20,883 bases of DNA from Spirochaetaceae bacterium (GTDB taxonomy: Bacteria > Spirochaetota > Spirochaetia > DSM-27196 > SLAA01), in NCBI GenBank assembly GCA_003564775.1, contig PXEI01000464.1, positions 1 through 20,883 on the forward strand. The letters are read 5' to 3'. The position numbers were made by a program, and so were the translations under genes. This document shows, piece by piece, positions 6,490 to 13,691 of the stretch. Under the pieces are notes generated by a model. It had not been told where the DNA came from. It did not search any database and was given only the letters and a program-made list of their open reading frames with translations. The number at the start of each line of letters is the position of its first letter. Position 1 is the stretch's first letter.

Positions 6490-7586
6490 TGTTCCAAACC
6501 CTCGGCGCTGATCTTGGCGGCCCCAAGACACTGCTCGCCGTCATAAAACACCGAAAACTGTCCGGGCGCCACACCCCGATCTCCATCCTTAAGCTCCACG
6601 CGCACGAGCCCTGCATGCCGTGGGTCGGACGGAACACTCAACTCGCAGTCCTGAAGCTCCGGCCCATGCCTGAGCTTTGTTTGGAGCTGAGAAGTTCCAG
6701 TGGCGATGAGCGGTGAGTTCCCGGAAATCCAGTGCATATCCTCAACAAGAAACTCACGGCGAACCTGGTCATTCTTGTGGGTCGCATGCGATACATAGAC
6801 CAGATTCTCGGCCGGATTCTTACCGACTACGTACCACGGCCCGTTTCCGAGCCCCAGCCCCTGACGCTGACCGATAGTATGAAACCAGAATCCACGGTGT
6901 TTCCCCAACACGGTTCCGGTCTCACGCTCAACTATATCGCCCTCACACTCCCCCAAGTAGTGGCGCACGAAGTCCGGATAGCGAATTTTGCCCAGAAAAC
7001 AGATGCCCTGACTGTCCGGCCGGTCGCGGTTCGGCAGCGCATACTCATCTGCAAGTGCCCGCACCTGCTTTTTTGTGAGCTCCCCAATAGGAAAATCCAG
7101 GCGTGAGAGCTGACCTGAGGATAGATGCGACAGGAAATAGGTCTGATCCTTGACCGGATCTGGCGCACGAAGAAGCCGAACCTCACCGGATCTCCGCTCA
7201 ATTTGGGCGTAATGTCCGCTGACTACTGTATCGACCTCAGTTCCGAGACGTTCAAAGAAGGCGCCAAACTTGATGCGTTGATTGCAGAAGATGTCGGGGC
7301 TTGGGGTGCGCCCGGCCCGCAGTTCTGCCAGTGCATACGACACCACCCGGTCGTAGTACTCCTGTTGGAGTGAAACAACCTTGAGTGGAACCCCCACGTG
7401 CTCACACACGGCACGCGCATACGCGAGGTCTTCTTCCCAGGGGCAGTCACCCATGTAACTGAGTTCGTCCTCAAGCCAGATCTTGAGATAGTAGGCCGTT
7501 ATGTTCTTTTCGCCGCGCGCGACAAGACGCATAAGCGCGGTTGCGCTGTCCACGCCGCCGGACAGCAATACTCCATGTCTATTCAC
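6486..7586 (-). CDS. mnmA: tRNA-specific 2-thiouridylase MnmA
   Basis: Catalyses ATP-dependent 2-thiolation of wobble uridine U34 in Lys, Glu and Gln tRNAs, using relayed sulfur. The PP-loop SGGVDS is at residues 9-14. The two catalytic cysteines are Cys101 (DIFCNQRIKF) and Cys196 (SQGICFLGK). The central GHYAQIE and C-terminal beta-barrel are present, ending in GAAKI. With the GTG at 7586 the protein is 366 aa, normal for MnmA. The frame stays open upstream to a GTG at 7712, but that extension is a degenerate pentapeptide repeat without homology to MnmA, and neither start has a clear Shine-Dalgarno. The segment MGDCPWEEDLAYA recalls the plastid/plant-type MnmA more than the E. coli one. The stop overlaps the response-regulator start. 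Confidence 0.92.
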   Translation of the reverse strand: MNRHGVLLSGGVDSATALMRLVARGEKNITAYYLKIWLEDELSYMGDCPWEEDLAYARAVCEHVGVPLKVVSLQQEYYDRVVSYALAELRAGRTPSPDIFCNQRIKFGAFFERLGTEVDTVVSGHYAQIERRSGEVRLLRAPDPVKDQTYFLSHLSSGQLSRLDFPIGELTKKQVRALADEYALPNRDRPDSQGICFLGKIRYPDFVRHYLGECEGDIVERETGTVLGKHRGFWFHTIGQRQGLGLGNGPWYVVGKNPAENLVYVSHATHKNDQVRREFLVEDMHWISGNSPLIATGTSQLQTKLRHGPELQDCELSVPSDPRHAGLVRVELKDGDRGVAPGQFSVFYDGEQCLGAAKISAEGLEQ

Positions 7587-7638
7587 GATACATATTGTGG
7601 CGCATTCAACCAGGGAGAGCAACACGTCTGTCGTTTGT

Positions 7639-7698
7639 ACAGTACGGCTCTGCACAGTACGGCTTTCCAGATCGTGGCTCTGCAGTTCGTGGACACCA
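7639..7698. repeat. Degenerate 15-bp tandem repeat, four units
   Basis: Units starting at 7639, 7654, 7669 and 7684. The first two share the 11-mer ACAGTACGGCT. Units 1 and 3 share GGCTCTGC, and unit 4 keeps the CGTGG core of unit 3. The period is five codons. Read in the mnmA frame on the minus strand it gives HELQS-HDLES-RTVQS-RTVQT. It lies upstream of the likely mnmA start, in the divergent region between mnmA and the mevalonate operon, so it may be a non-coding repeat, a regulator site array or an N-terminal extension. Confidence 0.6.
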
Positions 7699-7731
7699 AG
7701 TAGTATAAACACCTTTGTGTCACATCTATCG

Positions 7732-7760
7732 TTGCCGAGAGTGTTTTGCGCCGTTATACT
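7732..7760 (+). promoter_or_regulatory. Promoter of the mevalonate operon
   Basis: TTGCCG (7732-7737, 4 of 6 consensus bases), a 17-base spacer and TATACT (7755-7760, 5 of 6). Transcription from about 7767 would give a leader of some 74 bases before mvaS. A second -10-like TATAAC at 7798-7803, with TTGGTT 18 bases before it, could be an additional weaker promoter. No other good promoter is seen before the downstream operon genes. Confidence 0.55.
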
Positions 7761-7840
7761 GTTTTAAGTAGTTTTGGTTTCATGTACACTTATAAGATAT
7801 AACTTTACCGGTTCAACCGCGTCCGAAAGGTGGAATATGT

Positions 7841-9130
7841 ATGGCAAACAGTGTGTCGAGCATCAGAAACGTGGGTATTGGGGATATCACGGTTTATATT
7901 CCGGCGCCGAAAGTAGAGCTGCCGGACTTGCTGAAGCACCGCGTCGACAAGGATCCCAAGATTGAACGTCGCTTCTCTCGAGCTCTCGAGACAACCGGCC
8001 AAGTCTCTATGCGGTATCCTGAGCCGTGGCAAGACAACTCAACGCTCGCGACACAGGCCGCGTACGAACTTCTGAAAAGAGCGGCGCCCGAAAAGCTGAA
8101 AGGCCTCCGTTACCTCACGGTGGGCACAGAGACCGGTGTTGACCACTCAAAGCCGGTAGCAGCCTATGTTGAGGGAGCCTTGCAACGGGCCGGGCTGGCG
8201 GTTCCAACATCGCTGTCTACCTTCCAGGTACAGCATGCATGCGCTGGCGGAACCTACGCTATGCTCAGTATTGGCGCCCTCTTACAAGCTGCTCAACGGC
8301 CGGACGAGTCAGGGGTAGTGATTTGCTCCGATATCGCCCGTTACGATGTTCCTTCCACTGCCGAGTTCACCCAGGGTGCGGGTGCGGTAGCCATGCTGAT
8401 TGAGCCAAACCCGCGACTGCTTGAACTGGACGTTGCGACGCAGGGTTATAGTTCCAAAGACGTTGACGACTTTTTCAGACCACTGGACTCGATCACGGCA
8501 AAGGTAAAAGGCGGCTACTCTGTACTGTGTTATCACGAGGCGCTGGACGCTGCCTTCAGAGACCACTGTGAACGACTTGGCAAGACACCCCGTGAAGTGC
8601 TTGAGTCCACTGATATGTTTGTGTTTCACGTACCGTTCTATAAGATGGCACTCCTTGCCGCGCGCACCTTACTTGAGTCCCACCTTGATCGCTCGCCGGA
8701 AGAAATTGAAGAGTTTCTCAAGGCCCGAGGGTTTCACGACTCCATACATGCGGCGTCACAGGTTGGCAATATCTACTCTGGAGCTGCGTACATGACGCTG
8801 GCCTTTCACCTTGCTGGCAACTACGCGCGCTTAGGTAAAGACATAGTCGGTCAGCGAGTGCTCATTGGCTCGTACGGGTCCGGCAATACAATGTCAGTTT
8901 ACTCGGCTACCGTAGCTGAGGGTGCACCTGAGGTTCTGTCCTCATGGGACCTTCCCTTTGTCCTGAACTCCGCCGATGACCGCGGAATAGCCCCCTACGA
9001 GGACTGGATTACCGGATATCCGACCCGTGAGTCCTACAACGCGATGGTAGAGTCCGCAAAGATCCCCACTGGGAGTTTTTATCTGAAAAGCATTCGCGAC
9101 GATGGGTACCGTGAGTACGAAATCCGATAA
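7841..9130 (+). CDS. mvaS: Hydroxymethylglutaryl-CoA synthase
   Basis: First gene of the mevalonate operon. It condenses acetyl-CoA with acetoacetyl-CoA to HMG-CoA in the cytoplasm. The protein has 429 aa and a thiolase fold. The acyl-accepting Cys134 is in QHACAGGTYA, the general base Glu97 in VGTETGVDHSKP and His263 in FHVPFYKM. GNIYSGA (310-315) and GSYGSG near 344-349 complete the active site. AGGTGG 7 bases before the ATG at 7841 is a good ribosome-binding site. The last 29 bases overlap fni. No acetoacetyl-CoA thiolase gene lies beside it, so the precursor must come from elsewhere. The N-terminal SIRNVGIGDITVYIP is typical of the bacterial enzyme. Confidence 0.95.
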   Translation: MANSVSSIRNVGIGDITVYIPAPKVELPDLLKHRVDKDPKIERRFSRALETTGQVSMRYPEPWQDNSTLATQAAYELLKRAAPEKLKGLRYLTVGTETGVDHSKPVAAYVEGALQRAGLAVPTSLSTFQVQHACAGGTYAMLSIGALLQAAQRPDESGVVICSDIARYDVPSTAEFTQGAGAVAMLIEPNPRLLELDVATQGYSSKDVDDFFRPLDSITAKVKGGYSVLCYHEALDAAFRDHCERLGKTPREVLESTDMFVFHVPFYKMALLAARTLLESHLDRSPEEIEEFLKARGFHDSIHAASQVGNIYSGAAYMTLAFHLAGNYARLGKDIVGQRVLIGSYGSGNTMSVYSATVAEGAPEVLSSWDLPFVLNSADDRGIAPYEDWITGYPTRESYNAMVESAKIPTGSFYLKSIRDDGYREYEIR

Positions 9131-10259
9131 ACCCGAAAGCGCTGGCAATGCTGGAAGCGCGGAGGCGCGTCGCGCCGATGGTGAAGCCGACGGACTGCGC
9201 AAGGCCGCGCACCTAGATATCTGTATAGATGAGAAGCAGTACGATGTCGAAGGTGGTTCAAGCGGATTTGAGGAAGTTCGGTTCCTGCACCGGGCTCTGC
9301 CGGAGCTTGCCGAGCCAGATGTCCAGACCGAGACCGAGTTTTTTGGGCACCCGGTGCGGCTACCCATCTTTATCTCCTCCATGACCGGCGGTTCGGACCA
9401 CGGCTACAATGCAAACAAGGAACTTGCCCGCGCGGCACAGGCCTGCGGAATTCCGGTTGGCATGGGGTCGATACGGATCATTTTTCGAAAACCAGAAGTC
9501 ATTGAACACTTTCAACTGAAGCGCTATGCCCCTGATGTGCCGGTATTTGCCAACATTGGCGGGGTTCAACTCATTGAGATGGACCACGATGTTCTCTACG
9601 AAGGAATCAAGCGCCTTGAGGTGCAGGGCATTGCGGTGCACCTGAACCCAGGCCAGGAGCTCTTCCAGCCGGAGGGTGACCGCGACTTTCGCGGCATAGC
9701 GGCGGCGACCGCCCGGTTTACCGAGAGTTCACCGGTGCCGGTTCTGGTAAAGGAAACCGGATTTGGCATAGACCCCATCTCGGCACGGATGCTGCTGGAG
9801 TCTGGAGCGCAGTATATTGATGTAGCGGGTTCCGGCGGCACCAACTGGGTGCAGGTGGAACGACACCGCCTGAGCGGTGCCGCCGGTGAGGCGGCCGAGG
9901 AGTTTCGCTCATGGGGTATTGCTACAGCGCCACTGCTCGCCGCGCTCCGAGCGCTGGGCGTCCCGCGGGGGCGGCTGCTTGCCTCGGGTGGCGTTCGCAA
10001 CGGACTGGACATTAGCAAGGCGCTGGCGCTCGGAGCGCACTCGGTGGGGCTGGCGCTGCCCTTTATTCGGGCGGTGCACGCAGGCGGATACGAGGCGGTC
10101 ACCGAGCTCATTGGCCGATACGAAAAGGTGCTGCGAAGCGCTATGGTGCTTTCCGGCTGCTCGACGCTTCAGGAGCTTGCTACGGCAACGCTGCTGACCA
10201 GCAGCTCTTTTCGGGAGCAGCGCGACGCCCTGATAGAGGCTGGACGAGTGGAGCTGTAG
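9102..10259 (+). CDS. fni: Isopentenyl-diphosphate delta-isomerase, type 2
   Basis: FMN- and NAD(P)H-dependent enzyme interconverting IPP and DMAPP, unrelated to the type 1 isomerase. It has 385 aa. Motifs in order: ISSMTGG (91-97) for FMN, MGSIR (121-125), the signature LNPGQELFQPEGDRDF (181-196), VKETGFGI (216-223), DVAGSGGTNW (240-249) and ASGGVRNGLD (294-303). The N-terminal 30 residues are low-complexity and charged. The first ATG (9102) lies 29 bases inside mvaS and has only a weak ribosome site; a GTG at 9111 is an alternative. Translational coupling to mvaS is likely. The gene's tail sequence is partly repeated 40 bases further on in the gap before mvaA. Confidence 0.94.
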   Translation: MGTVSTKSDKPESAGNAGSAEARRADGEADGLRKAAHLDICIDEKQYDVEGGSSGFEEVRFLHRALPELAEPDVQTETEFFGHPVRLPIFISSMTGGSDHGYNANKELARAAQACGIPVGMGSIRIIFRKPEVIEHFQLKRYAPDVPVFANIGGVQLIEMDHDVLYEGIKRLEVQGIAVHLNPGQELFQPEGDRDFRGIAAATARFTESSPVPVLVKETGFGIDPISARMLLESGAQYIDVAGSGGTNWVQVERHRLSGAAGEAAEEFRSWGIATAPLLAALRALGVPRGRLLASGGVRNGLDISKALALGAHSVGLALPFIRAVHAGGYEAVTELIGRYEKVLRSAMVLSGCSTLQELATATLLTSSSFREQRDALIEAGRVEL

Positions 10260-10320
10260 TTTCGCCTCGTTGTTGGAGGCCGGACGAGCGGTTTCCTAAT
10301 TACTTGCACAAGGATCATGT

Positions 10321-11646
10321 ATGAGCAACGGGCCGCAGATGCTGCCACGAAACTTTCGAAAACTCAGCGCTGAGCTCAGGCTCCAGGCTCTGCGTGACAC
10401 CTATGATCTGTCGGCCGAGGAGCTGCAGATGCTTGGATATCGCGGCAACCTGGATCTTTCTGAAATAATGACCGAGTCTGCGGTTGGGTTTCTGGCGCTT
10501 CCTATGGGAATAGCGGTCGGCATCCCGGTAGACGAACAGCTCTACGATGTCCCGCTTGCGGTCGAGGAGCCATCTGTTATTGCGGCTGCCACGTATGGGG
10601 CTCGCATTCTCCGCGGTGCTGGCGGAATGCATACCTGGGCCTCCGACCCAGTCATGACGACCCAGGTCTACCTGAGCGACTGTGAAGACGGCGCCGTAGA
10701 GAGACTCCGCGCGGCTGAGTCACAAGTTATAGCGGAAATATCGCCGGTGCTGGCTGCAATGCAGCAACGTGGCGGCGGTTACCGTGGTATGGATGTAGAG
10801 CTTCTGCAGGATCTCTCGGTGGTGCGCGTGCAGATTGATATCGATGTCCGCGATGCAATGGGGGCCAACCTGCTGAACTCCACCGCAGAACAGGCGGTTC
10901 CGCTCCTGGAGAAGCTGAGCGGCGGCCGAAAAGTTTTTGCAATACTAAGCAACGCCGCCCCAAAACGCCTTGCGGGGGCCGAGTTTCACGCCCCCTTGTC
11001 ACGTTTACGGCGCGGCAAACTTGTTGGACGCGCCTTGGCCGAGCGGATTGTACTGGCTTCAAGAATTGCAGAATGCGACCCTATGCGTGCGGTCACCCAC
11101 AACAAGGGAATAATGAACGGAATCAGCTCACTTGCGAACGCAACCGGAAACGACACCCGCGGGCTGGAAGCCGCGGTGCATGCCTACGCGGCCCGCCTGG
11201 GCAGCTACGGGTCGCTGACGAGCTATCGCATAGAGGCGGGGCCACATGGTGAGGACGTGCTGCACGGCCGCCTGGAAGCGCCACTGGTCTTTGGTGTGGT
11301 CGGCGGGGCCGTGGGAATACACCCGGGCGCCCGCGCTGCACTTAAGGTGTTACGCAGGCCTGGTGCCATGCAGCTCGCGCGCATTGCAGCGGCGGTGGGG
11401 TTGGCGCAAAACTTTGCGGCTTTAGGGGCACTGGTCTCGGAAGGGATACAGGCCGGGCATATGCGGCTGCATGCTACGCGCCTGGCTTACATTGCCGGGG
11501 CGCGTGGTGAGCTCATTGAGCCGGTAGCGGCCCGGCTCAGCGCTGGCGGGGTGTATAATATTGAGACGGCAGCAGGTCTGCTGCAAGACATAGCTGGCGT
11601 ACACCAAAGCGACACGACGGAGTCAGCACACAAAACCGAGGTATGA
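10321..11646 (+). CDS. mvaA: Hydroxymethylglutaryl-CoA reductase, class II type
   Basis: Reduces HMG-CoA to mevalonate with two NAD(P)H, the committed step. The protein has 441 aa and no membrane domain. Catalytic residues by family pattern: Glu83 (AVEEPSVIAAA), Lys262 (VTHNKGIMNG), Asp278 (TGNDTR) and His380 (QAGHMRLH). DAMGANLLN (178-186) binds the nucleotide. These short motifs and the length fit bacterial class II enzymes (Pseudomonas mevalonii type) rather than the eukaryotic class I. An AGGA lies about 8 bases before the ATG. The 61-base gap after fni is the longest in the operon. Cofactor preference (NADH or NADPH) cannot be judged by eye. Confidence 0.94.
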   Translation: MSNGPQMLPRNFRKLSAELRLQALRDTYDLSAEELQMLGYRGNLDLSEIMTESAVGFLALPMGIAVGIPVDEQLYDVPLAVEEPSVIAAATYGARILRGAGGMHTWASDPVMTTQVYLSDCEDGAVERLRAAESQVIAEISPVLAAMQQRGGGYRGMDVELLQDLSVVRVQIDIDVRDAMGANLLNSTAEQAVPLLEKLSGGRKVFAILSNAAPKRLAGAEFHAPLSRLRRGKLVGRALAERIVLASRIAECDPMRAVTHNKGIMNGISSLANATGNDTRGLEAAVHAYAARLGSYGSLTSYRIEAGPHGEDVLHGRLEAPLVFGVVGGAVGIHPGARAALKVLRRPGAMQLARIAAAVGLAQNFAALGALVSEGIQAGHMRLHATRLAYIAGARGELIEPVAARLSAGGVYNIETAAGLLQDIAGVHQSDTTESAHKTEV

Positions 11647-11650
11647 AAGC

Positions 11651-12625
11651 GTGAAACCGGAATCTTCCACAAGGGAAATCACCGCGGTGGCGGGGCCAAG
11701 TTTGGCGCTGCTCAAGTACTGGGGCAAGCAAGATGGCGGAGTGAACCTCCCGGCGACACCGAGCATTGCGGTTACACTTGGCGGGTTAGAGTCACGAGCA
11801 CGGGTAGCCTTTGCCCCGGAGGGTACCGGAGACCTTATAGTGCTTGACGGCCGGGAACAACCGGCACATCACTTTGCCCCTATGCTCAACGAACTACGGC
11901 ACCTTGCCCGAGATGAACGTGGTTTTGTCATAGAAAGCAGCAACAACTTTCCGACCGCCGCAGGTCTTGCCAGCTCTTCATCCGGTTTTGCAGCGGTAGC
12001 TGCGGCTGCAGCGCGGCTTCTGGGTCTGCCCACCAAGGCCGAGCAGCTTTCTCCGCTTGCACGCATTGGCTCAGGTTCCGCAGCCCGCGCGGTTTTTGGT
12101 GGGTTTACCCTGTGGCCAGCCGGTGCTTTGAGCGCATCACCCCTGCACCCGGTGGATTTCTGGCCTGAACTGAGGGTTGTGGTTGTGACGGTGAGTGCCG
12201 GAGCAAAATCGATATCCTCACGAGCGGCCATGGAAGCGACTCGGCGCAGCTCACCGTACTACGAGGCATGGGTTCGTGATGCGGGAGCACTGCTTGAGGA
12301 CGGTATCGAGGCGCTTGCCAACCGGGATCTTGAGAAGCTCGGCGTACTCATGCGCCGAAGTTACATGCGAATGTTTGGGAGCATGCTGGCTGCAGACGAG
12401 CCCATACTCTACTGGCGTGCGGGCAGCCTGAACGCATTGTTATTGTGTGAAGAGCTCCGAGGCCGAGGAGTGCAAGCGTGGGAAACCATGGATGCTGGAC
12501 CGCAGGTGAAGATTCTGACCGAGGAGAGCTCGGTTGAGCTGGTACTGGACGAACTCAAGGCATACTTCCCGGATAAAACTCCGCTGGTGGCCGCACCGGG
12601 GCCGGGCGTACGATTTGTAGACTGA
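11651..12625 (+). CDS. mvaD: Diphosphomevalonate decarboxylase
   Basis: A GHMP-superfamily enzyme of 324 aa that phosphorylates and decarboxylates mevalonate-5-diphosphate to IPP. Seen: ALLKYWGKQD (19-28) and LPATPSIAVTL (33-43) in the substrate site, the P-loop NNFPTAAGLASSSSGFAA, the SGSAARAVFGGF block, AKSISSRAAMEAT, and MDAGPQVKIL with the decarboxylating Asp. Together these are specific for the true decarboxylase rather than mevalonate-3-kinase relatives. The GTG at 11651 is preceded by GAGGT at a suitable distance; the gene follows the mvaA stop by 4 bases and precedes the phosphomevalonate kinase by 4 bases. Confidence 0.94.
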   Translation: MKPESSTREITAVAGPSLALLKYWGKQDGGVNLPATPSIAVTLGGLESRARVAFAPEGTGDLIVLDGREQPAHHFAPMLNELRHLARDERGFVIESSNNFPTAAGLASSSSGFAAVAAAAARLLGLPTKAEQLSPLARIGSGSAARAVFGGFTLWPAGALSASPLHPVDFWPELRVVVVTVSAGAKSISSRAAMEATRRSSPYYEAWVRDAGALLEDGIEALANRDLEKLGVLMRRSYMRMFGSMLAADEPILYWRAGSLNALLLCEELRGRGVQAWETMDAGPQVKILTEESSVELVLDELKAYFPDKTPLVAAPGPGVRFVD

Positions 12626-12629
12626 GCAT

Positions 12630-13691
12630 ATGCAGATACAGGTATGGGCACCCGCGAATTTGCTCCTCGTTGGCGAGTATGTCGTAACCGAGAAAGGTGG
12701 GCTGGGCATAGCGGCCGCGGTACAACCGGAGCTACAAGTTTCCCTTTGCTCGGCGCCGGAGTTTATGGCCGAGGCCTACACGGCCAAACCACTGTTTCAG
12801 TGGCACGCACATGAGGCTGTGCCACAGCATGCTGAGCTGACTGCAGCCTGCCTTGAGAGTCTTGGGTACCATGAGTATCCACCGGTTCACATCAAGATCG
12901 ACTCCTCGGCCTTCTATACAGAAGACGGCACAAAACGCGGCTTAGGCTCAAGCGCGGCGGTGGCGGCAGCCCTGGTATCCGCGCTCTTCCTCTACAAACT
13001 GCACATGGGTCTGCATCTGTTGGATCCTAAAGACGCCGCCAAGCTGCGGGGTATGCAGGAGGGCTGCATTGCCAACCTCGAATCGGGGTCGGGATCGGGG
13101 TCGCGGTCGCGGTCGGAGTCGCGGTCGCAGCACGAAGTCCGGAGTTCACTCCTCAGGCACGCGGTTAACGCTCACCGGAAAGCGCAGGGAGGCGGAAGCG
13201 CCTACGACGTGACTGCATCGCTGTTTGGTGGTCTTGGGCTTTTCCGTGGTGGTGACCTGCCAGGCTGGGAGGCGTTGCCAGCTGAAGCACTGCCACCGGC
13301 GATCATTCGTTACGGCAACGCCCCGGTTTCCTCACCGGCTGCGGTACTGGGGTATAAAGGGCTCAAGGCAGCAGAACCTGAGTTCGTAAATCAGCACGTG
13401 AGGCAGTCAAACCAAGAGACACTGCAGCTTGTTGCGGCCTTACGCGCCCACGATCAGGACAGCTTTGGTCAGGGGCTGCGGCGAATGGCGAGACTTGGAC
13501 TTGATTTAGGAGCACGAGTTGGGGTGCCCGCCGAGATCGAGCCGGTTCGGAGCGGCTACGGTAAGGCCGTCGGCGCGGGGAACGAGATTGCCGTGCTTTT
13601 TCCCGACTCAAGTTGTGCCGAGACCGGCGCGGGCCAGGACCAACCGCTACACGTTGCCTCACAAGGAGTACGCTGGTGCATCAGCGCGTAG
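12630..13691 (+). CDS. mvaK2: Phosphomevalonate kinase
   Basis: GHMP kinase of 353 aa that converts mevalonate-5-phosphate to the diphosphate. Motif 1 is WAPANLLLVGEYVV (6-19). The phosphate-binding loop KRGLGSSAAV is at 102-111, the GGGSAYDVTASLFGG block starts at 187, and the C-terminal GAGNE glycine motif is near 331. Between the P-loop domain and the GGGSAYDV block it carries a Ser-X dipeptide run (residues 151-167: Gly, Arg, Glu partners) encoded by a hexanucleotide repeat, probably an exposed loop. No strong ribosome-binding site precedes the ATG, so it may depend on coupling to mvaD. Its 3' end overlaps or nearly touches the mevalonate kinase gene. Assignment relative to the other GHMP kinases rests on position and motifs. 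Confidence 0.9.
   Translation: MQIQVWAPANLLLVGEYVVTEKGGLGIAAAVQPELQVSLCSAPEFMAEAYTAKPLFQWHAHEAVPQHAELTAACLESLGYHEYPPVHIKIDSSAFYTEDGTKRGLGSSAAVAAALVSALFLYKLHMGLHLLDPKDAAKLRGMQEGCIANLESGSGSGSRSRSESRSQHEVRSSLLRHAVNAHRKAQGGGSAYDVTASLFGGLGLFRGGDLPGWEALPAEALPPAIIRYGNAPVSSPAAVLGYKGLKAAEPEFVNQHVRQSNQETLQLVAALRAHDQDSFGQGLRRMARLGLDLGARVGVPAEIEPVRSGYGKAVGAGNEIAVLFPDSSCAETGAGQDQPLHVASQGVRWCISA
13082..13129 (+). repeat. Hexanucleotide tandem repeat inside phosphomevalonate kinase
   Basis: Eight consecutive 6-base units of the form (A/G)TCG(G/C)(G/A), for example ATCGGG, GTCGGG and GTCGCG. The unit is two codons, so gain or loss keeps the reading frame and lengthens or shortens a Ser-Gly/Ser-Arg run. It is the clearest simple repeat in the window. 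Confidence 0.8.

Noticed and set aside
6490..6531. Extended start of the response regulator at 6531
   Set aside because: The added 14 residues precede the canonical MKVLIVEDD start, and the ATG at 6489 makes the normal ATGA junction.
7639..7698. CRISPR-like array
   Set aside because: The units are 15 bases, contiguous and degenerate, with no spacers and no cas genes nearby.
7702..7707. Leftward TATACT as mnmA promoter -10
   Set aside because: No acceptable -35 lies 16-19 bases upstream (GATAGA at 17), so I do not list it as a promoter.
9596..10111. Minus-strand ORF of 171 codons opposite fni
   Set aside because: It is a shadow ORF in GC-rich coding DNA with Ser/Arg/Pro-rich translation and no motif.
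13613..13675. Upstream ATG for mevalonate kinase at 13613
   Set aside because: It would add 21 residues overlapping the previous gene by 79 bases, and the GTG codons at 13676 and 13703 have proper ribosome sites.
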